This document shows, in pieces, positions 13,901 through 21,926 of a stretch of DNA of 32,780 nt. Position 1 is the first letter of the stretch. Each line of letters starts with the position of its first letter. The stretch is taken from NCBI GenBank assembly GCA_031272415.1, contig JAISTU010000159.1, forward strand, positions 1 through 32,780, in the 5' to 3' direction. Under the pieces are notes generated by a model that worked only from the letters and a program-made list of their open reading frames with translations, was not told the origin of the DNA and ran no database searches. The position numbers were made by a program, and so were the translations under genes. The DNA is from Bacteroidales bacterium (GTDB taxonomy: Bacteria > Bacteroidota > Bacteroidia > Bacteroidales > WCHB1-69).

Positions 13901-15831
13901 ATGCGGATGCACATTGTGAGGATAAGCCGGTCGGATTTGTCAGCACTTCTGAAATTTTTCCTGAACAAATGCGGGATTATGCCCAAATTTCATACACTTG
14001 GGATTTTGGGGACGGCTCACCGTGGGAAACTTACTACACCCCGAACGGCTGGACAAAACCGGATACCGTTTTTCATGCCTATTCTACTGCTTCTATGAAC
14101 AGCAAATACGCTGTTACTCTGACAGTTAACGTAACCGGCATCCCCTGCTCGGCAAGCGTTACAGATACGGTGAGAATCCACAAAGTGAAAGCCATTTTTT
14201 CGGACAATGGACATCAATATCCTTGCCCAAGCGATTTGGGCAGAAGTATCACATTTACAGACAGTTCCATTGGCAACATTACTTGGTGGCATTGGAATTT
14301 TGGCGATACTGTCAGCGGCACTTCCAACGATGTCTATGGCGACACGCAACGCACTGTAGTTCACACTTATACACGCTCCGGCAGTTACACTATCCACTTG
14401 GTAGTCAGGGACGACATCGGCTGCACAGACAGCATAACGGCAACAAATTACGTTTTTATTGACGGTCCGCAAGGCGATGTTGATTATGCACCACTTTCGG
14501 GCTGCTTGGATTTGTCGGTTACTTTTACGCCCAATATTTCGCTCTCAGACACCATTATTTTCAACCCCGATGGCGGTAATTTGTTTTCCCAAGCGGGCAG
14601 CAATCTCAATCAACCTTTCACTTTTACTTACACACAGCCGTATCCTTATGTTCCTTATTTTTATCTTATTCAATGGGTTAATAATCAAGGAGTTATGGAA
14701 AGATGTGTAGTTGAATGGCGAGGCAAAGACACCATTTATCCCATGCACTTGGATGTAGATTTTACAAGCGAAAGCCCCTATTGCTCTCACAATCCGGCAG
14801 AATTTGTGTCATATATTCAAACAACGCCGAATGTATATATTGATTCGCTGATTTGGGACTTTGGCAATGGAGACAAAGGCTCACAGCCCACAACGCAATA
14901 TGAAACGGAGGTCGACACACAAATTGTTGTCTGTTTAAAAGTATCTGCAAAACATTGTGATTCAACAATTTGCAAAGAAATAACGGTACTGCCTTTGCCC
15001 CCGATTGATTTCAAACCCGATTCGGCTGCATTCTGTCAGGGAGAAGAAGTGAAATTTTATATAGATAGTACAACAGATATTTCACATATTATCAAATATT
15101 TATGGACTTTCAAAGACGGATTTACAAGCACAAATTATCCTCTCAAACGTGCTTTTTCGCAGACAGGAATTTATCCCTTTGATGTCAAAATTGATTTTAA
15201 TATGAACAGAAATTGCTCAAAAATTTACCATGACACTTTTGATTTTTTGATATATGATGCTCCTGTGGCTGAATTTAGTGCCGATATTTGGGAAACTTTA
15301 CCTGAAAAAATGATACAATTCACTGATTTATCGACAAGTACAAGTCCTATTTTGCTGTGGCAATGGGATTTTGGAGACGGCGAAGAAGACTATCTGCAAA
15401 ATCCTACACATTCTTATTCTTCATCGGGCTATTTTACTGTAAATCTGTTAATTGAAGACCAAAATGGCTGTCAAGACACTGTTTCTCACAAAATTATCAT
15501 CAAAGAATTGTTTACTTTTCCCAATGTTTTCACTCCTGATGCGGGTGGGGGAAAGCAGTATTATTTTCGCCCCGTTGAAGAAAAAGGCACGTTTGAGGAG
15601 TTTACAATCATTGTCTATGACCGTTGGGGAGTAGAAATTTGGCGACAAAAGTGCCAATCACCTGATTGTCCGTCAAAAGAAGATACATTTTGGTGGGACG
15701 GCACTAACAAACAAGGCAAACATGTAGTCGATGGTGTTTATTTTTGGACGGTTTATGCTCTCCCCCAATCCAACTCCGATACCGTTATTCTCAACGGCTC
15801 TGTAACGGTTTTGAGTAGTCCAAACAATTGA
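10912..15831 (+). CDS. Very large secreted multi-PKD-domain protein with T9SS type B (gliding motility-associated) C-terminal domain
   Basis: Signal peptide; nine PKD cores readable (WNFGDFSS, WNFGDGLS, WNFGDGSA, WDFGDGDT, WDFGDGSP, WNFGDTVS, WDFGNGDK, WTFKDGFT, WDFGDGEE). C-terminus FPNVFTPDAGGGKQYYFRP...YDRWGVEIWRQ...WDGTNKQGKHVVDGVYFW is type B CTD-like. Supplied ORF start 10903 is a TTG; the in-frame ATG is at 10912. Confidence 0.95.
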   Translation: MRFNSWIYRILGILILILATVAGKGQVASFNFSQPNGACAPSMVNFTNTSSANYTSISWNFGDFSSPSNALDPSHPYSNPGVYVVTLTMTYPNGTRTAIDTVRVYQKPDFDFSKLNDSICSGNSISFTSSVIYPPSLSEVASYLWNFGDGLSDSISPVSHIYGKDTIDRHYTVSLTVTDIHGCSDIVTKNNYLTLWATPKVDFTADKTAFCQPPIPTVEAVHFTNLTSAVNANSYLWNFGDGSAIDATKNPTHTYSAPTNAKYSVKLVATSPKGCKDSLTKSNYIDFHIFESRFEVSNRFGCDSLVTFVRGMNGSGTTYFWDFGDGDTATTRSESLPHRYKYPGDYVITVYSTSLEGCQDIDTVHIRVYDVPDATFYASDTAWCDPFQPIILKNTTNYGYSDDFGLGSVVWHIGLIAPNDTLLFGDSLTFAYGDKFYDAYTISLSVTTPYGCVLVPNSHSVSIYSFKIQDEMYEEVVVPDHCHPNGWAEYVFPNFLSTSNFTKAIIYWQYPDTTIFDTVPLNGNVEKDIDGIYTLKRELFSNLTFSYLYPDTGVYEMRFHLENEDGCEKDYIHPVPIGLHPLGTFDYEYTENCYSVGGMWVTGRDSLMMDSSLAAPDSVKTTSWKWLEFTDQAISNNNPCFVRPFAVGYYGVKMIPYHNLCPGDTVCIDSVGYICPPIAALTYPPAFDPPGSIFCDTSKFTFESQSVQATREWWWYGDTSFWYGGSNSGWIHPDSNPTFDYMPHALNYLYESEGFVITNLIAVNDDTNRNSPTYNPCGYCEDTNRVSFVISIEDTIVHPTTESLYCQNASVLFYDSSRCTDKIIYWGIYADGLTNTGPFDSWNNEFSTVNKVTAAGGVISGYIWDESFWGCKRYHPFSIYVYPQSTPRFRSSYDSLNYHYRTDTICANNPDTLYFIDSSYTAYPFDTLDIISYRWWVFADTLTVIDTMCGKNLTLIDTFAGIHNVRLTIVNEAGCESYVDGSSYIVSTKVFPSFVSDADAHCEDKPVGFVSTSEIFPEQMRDYAQISYTWDFGDGSPWETYYTPNGWTKPDTVFHAYSTASMNSKYAVTLTVNVTGIPCSASVTDTVRIHKVKAIFSDNGHQYPCPSDLGRSITFTDSSIGNITWWHWNFGDTVSGTSNDVYGDTQRTVVHTYTRSGSYTIHLVVRDDIGCTDSITATNYVFIDGPQGDVDYAPLSGCLDLSVTFTPNISLSDTIIFNPDGGNLFSQAGSNLNQPFTFTYTQPYPYVPYFYLIQWVNNQGVMERCVVEWRGKDTIYPMHLDVDFTSESPYCSHNPAEFVSYIQTTPNVYIDSLIWDFGNGDKGSQPTTQYETEVDTQIVVCLKVSAKHCDSTICKEITVLPLPPIDFKPDSAAFCQGEEVKFYIDSTTDISHIIKYLWTFKDGFTSTNYPLKRAFSQTGIYPFDVKIDFNMNRNCSKIYHDTFDFLIYDAPVAEFSADIWETLPEKMIQFTDLSTSTSPILLWQWDFGDGEEDYLQNPTHSYSSSGYFTVNLLIEDQNGCQDTVSHKIIIKELFTFPNVFTPDAGGGKQYYFRPVEEKGTFEEFTIIVYDRWGVEIWRQKCQSPDCPSKEDTFWWDGTNKQGKHVVDGVYFWTVYALPQSNSDTVILNGSVTVLSSPNN

Positions 15832-15850
15832 AAATTGAGATTTTTTTAGA

Positions 15851-15880
15851 GTAGAGACGTGGCACGCCGCGTCTCCATTG
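15851..15880. repeat. GTAGAGACGTGGC-type palindromic intergenic repeat (diverged copy)
   Basis: gtagagacgtggcacgccgcgtctccattg; same hairpin unit as at 25215 and 27853 with one stem change. Confidence 0.75.
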
Positions 15881-15965
15881 TAAAACACTGATAATTATAT
15901 ACTTTTTCTAATTTTAGAAAAATTTTCTCCCAAAATGCAAATAAATCTCCACTCTCCACTCTACT

Positions 15966-17261
15966 CTAAAGGCTCATATAATTAAGTTGATGTATTTTAT
16001 TTCTATAGGTACCTTTTACATCGAAAAGTACGGCTTTTTCTTTTGTAATTGATTGAAAATAAGACTCATCCAATGTAGCATATTGTTGATGATTGACTGC
16101 CACAATGACTGCCAAATAATCATTGCTCAACCGGTCGGTTAGTGGCAAATGATATTCATTTTCAAATTCTTCTTTATCTGCATAAGGGTCTGATATATTG
16201 ACTTTTACACCGTAATTTTGCAACTCATGCACAATATCCACCACTTTTGTATTACGAATATCTTTTACATTTTCTTTAAAAGTAGCACCCATAACAAGTA
16301 CTTTGGCATCTTTGATAGTTTCCCCCAGAGAAATAATCTTTTTGACCACCATTTTGGCAATATAAAATCCCATGCTGTCGTTAATGCTGCGACCGGATTC
16401 AATAATTTGCGGATAATGCCGATATTCTTTGGCTTTGAAAGTCAAATAATAAGGGTCTACACCAATGCAATGACCGCCCACCAAGCCGGGTTTAAAATTT
16501 AAAAAATTCCACTTTGTCGCAGCGGCTTCTAAAACCTCAAATGTATTGATACTCATTTTATTAAATATCATAGAAAGTTCGTTCATAAGTGCTATATTAA
16601 CATCTCGTTGTGTATTTTCAATAATTTTACTTGCTTCTGCAACTTTAATGGAAGAAGTTTTAAAAGTGCCTGCTTTGGCAACAATTTGGTATATTTTTGC
16701 AATTTCTTCCAAAGATTGCTCTGTGGAGGCAGAGACAATTTTTTTAACGGTAGCAAGTGTATGCTCTTTGTCGCCCGGATTGATTCTTTCGGGGCTAAAT
16801 CCTACAAAAAAATCTTTATTGAACTTTAAACCTGATGTTTTTTCGAGCAAAGGCACACAATCTTCTTCCGTACAGCCGGGATAAACTGTTGATTCATAGA
16901 TTACTATGTCTCCTTTTTTGAGTACTTTTCCTACTGTTTGGGTTGCATTGAGCAAAAGTGTCAAATCGGGCAACAAATGTGTATCAATTGGTGTCGGAAC
17001 GGCAATAATATGCACCCCCGCAGCAGATAAATCTTTTTCGTTATAGGTGAACAAAATATCACAATTTTGAAATTCTTCTTTTTCCAACTCACCGCTGGGA
17101 TCTATTGCTCTCTGCATCAATTCAATACGGTCTTTTTTGATGTCAAAACCTATCACTTTTATTTTTTTTGCAAAAGAAAGTGCTATCGGCAAGCCCACAT
17201 ATCCCAATCCAATTACAGAAAGAGATATTTGTTTGTTTATCAATTGATTATATGTATTCAT
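15966..17261 (-). CDS. UDP-sugar (UDP-N-acetyl-hexosamine type, WbpO/TviB-like) dehydrogenase
   Basis: VIGLGYVGLPIALSFA, YESTVYPGCTEEDCVPLLE, GFSPERINPGD, GGHCIGVDPYYLTFKA. Confidence 0.93.
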   Translation of the reverse strand: MNTYNQLINKQISLSVIGLGYVGLPIALSFAKKIKVIGFDIKKDRIELMQRAIDPSGELEKEEFQNCDILFTYNEKDLSAAGVHIIAVPTPIDTHLLPDLTLLLNATQTVGKVLKKGDIVIYESTVYPGCTEEDCVPLLEKTSGLKFNKDFFVGFSPERINPGDKEHTLATVKKIVSASTEQSLEEIAKIYQIVAKAGTFKTSSIKVAEASKIIENTQRDVNIALMNELSMIFNKMSINTFEVLEAAATKWNFLNFKPGLVGGHCIGVDPYYLTFKAKEYRHYPQIIESGRSINDSMGFYIAKMVVKKIISLGETIKDAKVLVMGATFKENVKDIRNTKVVDIVHELQNYGVKVNISDPYADKEEFENEYHLPLTDRLSNDYLAVIVAVNHQQYATLDESYFQSITKEKAVLFDVKGTYRNKIHQLNYMSL

Positions 17262-17285
17262 TTATAGTTTTACTTTAATTTTTTT

Positions 17286-19367
17286 TTAATAACCTCCACT
17301 CCATTTTCTTAAACCCCATTCTGCCGCCAACAATACAAAAATACTGACAAGCAACCAAATGCTGTTCAATAGTGAGGTGTGTTTTTTATTATAATGCACT
17401 ACCGATTTAATATTTGTGTTGTTTTCTAATGTATTGCACAGATTATCAAGGTCATTATCTGCAAAAGATTGTCCATTATTAAGCGATGCCAAATTGAACA
17501 ATAATTGATGATTGGCGACCAAATTTAAGGCTTCAATATTGAGTTGATGAACACTGAAAAAACCTGATTTTGTGTGCTTTACACCATTGTAAACCGTATT
17601 TGCCGTCCATGAATAATCGCCCTGCGGAAACAAGCCCGCATCCAAAGTATAAGCATTAAAAGTTCGCGTAAAAATAAAAGAATATTGCTTCCCTGCGGAT
17701 TTTATTTGCATTTCGACCTCCGGCTGATTAACCAATTCATAATTATCATTAAACAATTGCGCATCAAAACGGATATTTTCGCTCTCCGAAAAAACATTTT
17801 TCCCCGTAACTCTAAACAAACTGCGGTCGGCTTTGGTGGATAAATATTGCATTGTTTTGGAGACCAATTCATCAAATTCGTCCTGATGTTGAGTATATAA
17901 AAAGTTGTGCAAACGCCATCTCCACAAGCCATCACCGGCAAAAATCGCCGTCTTTCGCTCCTGATTTTGACAATATACAAAAAGCGGATAATTGGTGCTT
18001 ATTCCATTGATTTTCTGATACAAAAGCACATTGGTTGCGGGGCTTAATTTGAAATTCCCAAAAGGTACTTTTATCGGAGGCAAAACAGAAAAAAGTTGTT
18101 TGCTTGCCTCAGAGAGTAAAAAGTTGCCAAATCCTTGATTATAAAGTGGAAAAGCATCATTTTTCATGTTATTGGAGGGCAAAACTTGCAGCCCTGCATT
18201 CAATTGATTGAAAAGTCCGTAATCCGTTTGCTCGCCCAAAACATAAAAGCAAGGCATATTTAATTTTTGAATTTGAGCCGTCAATGTCGCCGCAGGATTG
18301 GTGCGAGAGGGCAATCCATGCAATACAACAATATCATAATCGGCTAATTTTCCCGTAAATTTAGACACCTCAAAAGCCTCCGTTTGGTACATATCCATCG
18401 CCTCAATGGACTGCCTAATAGCACTTATATCGGGATGAGGTGCATTGTAAATAAAGGCTATTTTTTTGCGTTGGTCAATAACCTCAATAAATATATCTTT
18501 GCGATTGTTTGCCGTCGTGATTTCACCTGTAATCGGCTCAATTTCAATGCGATAGCGATGAAGTCCGGACTCTTTTGCCTCAAAATTCAACCTCTCCCAT
18601 TGCAGATAAGAATGGGTATTGATAGTAAGTTTTTTCTCAAAAATTAAATCATCTTTGTGATAGACTTTCAAAGTGGTGCTTTGTCCTGCCAATTTGTCCG
18701 CTTTGATTAAAATTTCAAGTGGAAAAAAACTGTTTCTATAAACGGTTTTATTGTAATTTACTTTGCTGATTAACAAGTCTTTATGCTGAATTGTATCGCC
18801 CATCAAAACGCTGTAAACAGGGGCTTTGAGGCGATTGGCAGCATAATATGGGTCATTACCAACATTAAAAATACCGTCACTGAACAATACGACTGCCCCT
18901 ACATTCCTTGACGCATAAGTGGAATTGATTTGCTCAAAAAATGCCGATAAATGGCTCGTTTCATCCGAAAAATCCAACTTATTATTCGCATCTTTTAAAC
19001 GCAAACTGTCGCCAACCAAAAAAGTTTCAACCGTAAATTTATCCTCCAACTTTTGAGTAATTTGCTGTAATTTTTCTTTGAAATCTCCTTTATAATAATT
19101 TGATTTTGAGCCTGTTACAATAGATTGTGAATTATCTACTCCTATTAAAACAATCGGCTTTTCAATGTCTTTACTCGTTTTGCGAATGATAGGATTCAAA
19201 AGCAAAAAAGCAATCGCTGTAACGCAAATCGCCCGCAACACAAATGCCACACGCTTTACCCAAAGAGGCAACTCCGGCAAAGGCGTCCTAACATACAACA
19301 AAACCGCATAACCTACTCCCAAAAGCAAACACAAAAATATAAACCAAAATGAATACTGTGCAATCAT
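17286..19367 (-). CDS. VWA-like membrane protein of unknown function
   Basis: 693 aa; N-terminal TM segments, MIDAS-like DNSQS and VVLFSDGIFN, C-terminal TM (SIWLLVSIFVLLAAEWGLRKW). Confidence 0.8.
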   Translation of the reverse strand: MIAQYSFWFIFLCLLLGVGYAVLLYVRTPLPELPLWVKRVAFVLRAICVTAIAFLLLNPIIRKTSKDIEKPIVLIGVDNSQSIVTGSKSNYYKGDFKEKLQQITQKLEDKFTVETFLVGDSLRLKDANNKLDFSDETSHLSAFFEQINSTYASRNVGAVVLFSDGIFNVGNDPYYAANRLKAPVYSVLMGDTIQHKDLLISKVNYNKTVYRNSFFPLEILIKADKLAGQSTTLKVYHKDDLIFEKKLTINTHSYLQWERLNFEAKESGLHRYRIEIEPITGEITTANNRKDIFIEVIDQRKKIAFIYNAPHPDISAIRQSIEAMDMYQTEAFEVSKFTGKLADYDIVVLHGLPSRTNPAATLTAQIQKLNMPCFYVLGEQTDYGLFNQLNAGLQVLPSNNMKNDAFPLYNQGFGNFLLSEASKQLFSVLPPIKVPFGNFKLSPATNVLLYQKINGISTNYPLFVYCQNQERKTAIFAGDGLWRWRLHNFLYTQHQDEFDELVSKTMQYLSTKADRSLFRVTGKNVFSESENIRFDAQLFNDNYELVNQPEVEMQIKSAGKQYSFIFTRTFNAYTLDAGLFPQGDYSWTANTVYNGVKHTKSGFFSVHQLNIEALNLVANHQLLFNLASLNNGQSFADNDLDNLCNTLENNTNIKSVVHYNKKHTSLLNSIWLLVSIFVLLAAEWGLRKWSGGY

Positions 19368-19610
19368 TATCCTATTTTCTCTATCCTATTTTATTGTTAA
19401 TAAAAATAAACATAATTTACAAAGATACACAAATTCTTCAATTTAAAATTAAAAACCTTTTTTTTATTTATTAATAATTTATTTTTTTTTATTTAATTTC
19501 CTGATAATAAGGATATTACGCATTATATCCTCTGTGACAAAAAGGCATAACGCAATCTTGCTTTTAATTTGTAATTGATAATTTTTAATTGCTCCCGATA
19601 GGGAGTGTGT

Positions 19611-19666
19611 AACTGCTTGCTTATCAAGCAGTTGGTGGTGGGGGGGGGGGGGTAAATGCTTGATAA
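19611..19666. repeat. Overlapping inverted repeats around a 13-G homopolymer
   Basis: AACTGCTTG (19611-19619)/CAAGCAGTT (19625-19633), and TTATCAAGCA (19621-19630)/TGCTTGATAA (19657-19666); G13 run at 19640-19652 lies between the arms of the second pair. Confidence 0.85.
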
Positions 19667-19791
19667 TCAGTCAATTGCATAGAAAAAGTGTACTTTTTAT
19701 TGTCTCTCTCACAAAGACTCAAAGCATTCTCCCAACACATTAACACAGCACCTTCGCTGTACTTTAAATTCTGACTGATTTTATCAACCAT
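19624..19791 (-). CDS. Small hypothetical ORF ending in a poly-Pro tract encoded by C13; possibly phase-variable
   Basis: MVDKISQNLKYSEGAVLMCWENALSLCERDNKKYTFSMQLTDYQAFTPPPPPPTA from ATG 19789-19791 (the supplied GTG start at 19848 overlaps the promoter-like element). No recognised family. Confidence 0.3.
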   Translation of the reverse strand: MVDKISQNLKYSEGAVLMCWENALSLCERDNKKYTFSMQLTDYQAFTPPPPPPTA

Positions 19792-19836
19792 ATTACTTTT
19801 TCCTATTAAAAATTGATTATACTTTTTACATGTTTT

Positions 19837-19864
19837 GCGAAGGTACACTTTTTTTGATACAAAA
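19837..19864 (-). promoter_or_regulatory. Candidate promoter for the small ORF
   Basis: Reverse strand TTTTGTATCAAAAAAAGTGTACCTTCGC is nearly identical to the candidate promoter upstream of the PorP/SprF gene (TTTTGTATCAAAAAAAAGTGTATCTTTGCG). Confidence 0.45.
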
Positions 19865-20024
19865 GTTAATTTTGCGAAAAAAAATTTGCAATTATTTTAT
19901 AATTTATTGATTGTCAAGGAGAAATTTTTTTAAGTTTTTTTATTGTCTGAACTTTGATTTTCGTATGATTGATGTGATTAACATGATTTTATAAAGGTAG
20001 AGAATTTAACCCGAAAGTTTTAAT

Positions 20025-20184
20025 TTTCATAACCGCAGGGCAAACGCAGTGCGACCTGCGGGAAAAAAGACGCATGCTCAATTGTCTGAAAGACATAACA
20101 TTATAAGTTCTGTCTTTCAGACAGTGGTGGGACTGTTATCAAATACCGCAGGTCGCCATTACACTTTGACCTGCGGTTATGAAA
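20025..20184. repeat. Structured intergenic element, copy 1
   Basis: 15-bp outer arms TTTCATAACCGCAGG (20025-20039)/CCTGCGGTTATGAAA (20170-20184). Internal stems TGTCTGAAAGACA (20083-20095)/TGTCTTTCAGACA (20111-20123) and ACCGCAGGTC (20145-20154)/GACCTGCGGT (20168-20177). Confidence 0.8.
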
Positions 20185-20272
20185 GTTTTGTCCTTTCAGG
20201 ACAGGGGAATGAAGAATTGAGAATGTTTTTATCCATTTTTTTAGAACTTTTTTATCCCAAAATACAAAAAAA

Positions 20273-20291
20273 TCTACACTCTACACTCTGA
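20273..20291. repeat. TCTACAC heptamer repeat module
   Basis: tctacactctacactctga; recurs at 28051, 25583, 5601 (reverse), 15946 (variant) and 32753 (reverse). Confidence 0.8.
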
Positions 20292-20382
20292 AAATTTGTC
20301 CTTTCTGGGGTATAAGCAAAAGCGACTTTTTATTGCTAAAAAGCCGCCCAAAACCGAGTAAAATAATTATATATTAATATAT

Positions 20383-21864
20383 TTAATTTTTTCCGTTGGA
20401 GGAGCCTAATCTTGTCATGGCACATCTAAAGCCAATAAAACAAGTGGATTCGGTTTGGTCAAGGAATCTTCTATTACCCGGACTTGCCCAGTATTGAATG
20501 TCTTTCCAAGAACCGCCTTTGTAGACTCTTGCATTATCATCAACCAAAGAGAATGCGGTTGTACTTTTTTGATACATTTGATTAGTACCCAAAGTGTTAT
20601 CGGCATTTTTCCAACTTTCACCATCAATTTGTGAAGCCCAATCACCATCTAAATAGTTGATATTGTTTGCACTACGATAGTTACGTCTTCTATCATTTTT
20701 AAAATCCGTAACCAATTGCATAGGAACATTTCCTTCTTCGTCTCTATCTTCAACTGTTCCGTCTTCCAACACTTTAACAGTTTGATACACATTGCCTCTG
20801 TATGGGTCAATATCGGTCATATCCTCCGGCGAAAGCGGACGATAAACATCCATTACCCATTCTGCCACATTGCCTGCCATATTATAAAGACCGTAATCGT
20901 TAGGCCAATAATAAACCACAGGAACAGTGTAAGAGCCTGCATCATTGAGATGACCTGCCGTGCCCATATAATCGCCACGTCCGCGTCTTAAATTAGCAAC
21001 AAATTCACCCATGTATTTTTTGTCATCGGTACGAGTTACCTGACCATTCCAAGGGTATGTTCTACGCTCTAATACTCTCTCGTCGAGTGTATTACCTATC
21101 AACCCCAAAGCGGCATATTCCCATTCGGCTTCTGTTGGTAATCTGTAATTGGGCAACAAAATACCGTCTTCCATTTGTGCATTTCGTTCTTCACCGGTAG
21201 AGATATACTGCAAACGTTTATCACTGCTAAATTCATAAGTAGGATAAACATAATAGGCTTTAGTGTTGAAATAATTTTCAGGGGTAGGCTCGGCTGTTTT
21301 AACGGCTAAACCTCTTTCGATAAGAATATTTTCATTGACACGGTCGGTACGCCATGCACAATATCTTGTCGCTTGTTCCCATGAAATTCCAACAACAGGA
21401 TAGGTAGCATACGCAGGATAGCGTAAATAATATTCTACCAAATCTTCCCGTGCTGCCAAACGGTCACGCCAAACCGTAGTATCTGGCAAAGCAGCATTAA
21501 ACACCGATATAAGGTCAGCAGGAACAAATACTAACCCTAACCAATGTAAATACTCCAGCCAATCACGATTGGTAACTTCCGTTTCATCAATGTAATAAGA
21601 AGATAAAGTTACAGTTCGTTGGTAATTATCCCAATCTCCCATAACATCTTCTTCCATCCTTCCCATTGTAAATCTACCGCCTTCGATAAACACCAATCCC
21701 GGACCTGTTTCTTGTCCCTGAAATGCCGCCACTTCAAAGCCGCCATTTTTAGGGTCATTATAAGCCCAACCTGTGGTGTGGGAAACTTCTTTTTTGCAGG
21801 ACATCAACATTAGCACGAAAATCATGCCTCCTGCCACTACGCTTAACATCTTCTTTGTATTCAT
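20383..21864 (-). CDS. GldJ/GldK-type gliding-motility/T9SS lipoprotein with formylglycine-generating-enzyme (SUMF1) fold
   Basis: Lipobox LMLMSC; TGWAYNDPKNGGFEV...PGLVFIEGGRFTMGRMEEDVMGDWDNY...YIDETEVTN, YKGGSWKD...GFRCA. The TGW-NDP-GGF start favours GldJ. Start set at ATG 21862-21864 (MNTKKMLSVV); ORF is open to 21942. Confidence 0.85.
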   Translation of the reverse strand: MNTKKMLSVVAGGMIFVLMLMSCKKEVSHTTGWAYNDPKNGGFEVAAFQGQETGPGLVFIEGGRFTMGRMEEDVMGDWDNYQRTVTLSSYYIDETEVTNRDWLEYLHWLGLVFVPADLISVFNAALPDTTVWRDRLAAREDLVEYYLRYPAYATYPVVGISWEQATRYCAWRTDRVNENILIERGLAVKTAEPTPENYFNTKAYYVYPTYEFSSDKRLQYISTGEERNAQMEDGILLPNYRLPTEAEWEYAALGLIGNTLDERVLERRTYPWNGQVTRTDDKKYMGEFVANLRRGRGDYMGTAGHLNDAGSYTVPVVYYWPNDYGLYNMAGNVAEWVMDVYRPLSPEDMTDIDPYRGNVYQTVKVLEDGTVEDRDEEGNVPMQLVTDFKNDRRRNYRSANNINYLDGDWASQIDGESWKNADNTLGTNQMYQKSTTAFSLVDDNARVYKGGSWKDIQYWASPGNRRFLDQTESTCFIGFRCAMTRLGSSNGKN

Positions 21865-21926
21865 CTGTATCTGCATTTTATTATATTCTATTTTATTTAT
21901 ATTCTTATTTTTATATTTATAATTTT

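Noticed and set aside
14017-14472. 151-aa antisense ORF and other antisense or shifted ORFs within the PKD gene (e.g. 11131..11577, 14223..14462)
   Set aside because: Fully inside a convincing 1640-aa gene, with Cys/Arg/His-rich low-plausibility composition; typical shadow ORFs.
20049-20291. 80-aa ORF (MRPAGKKTHAQLSERHNIISS...), GTG start
   Set aside because: Lies in the structured intergenic repeat; differences from the second copy are almost all nonsynonymous while the stems are largely kept, so it is better explained as noncoding repeat.
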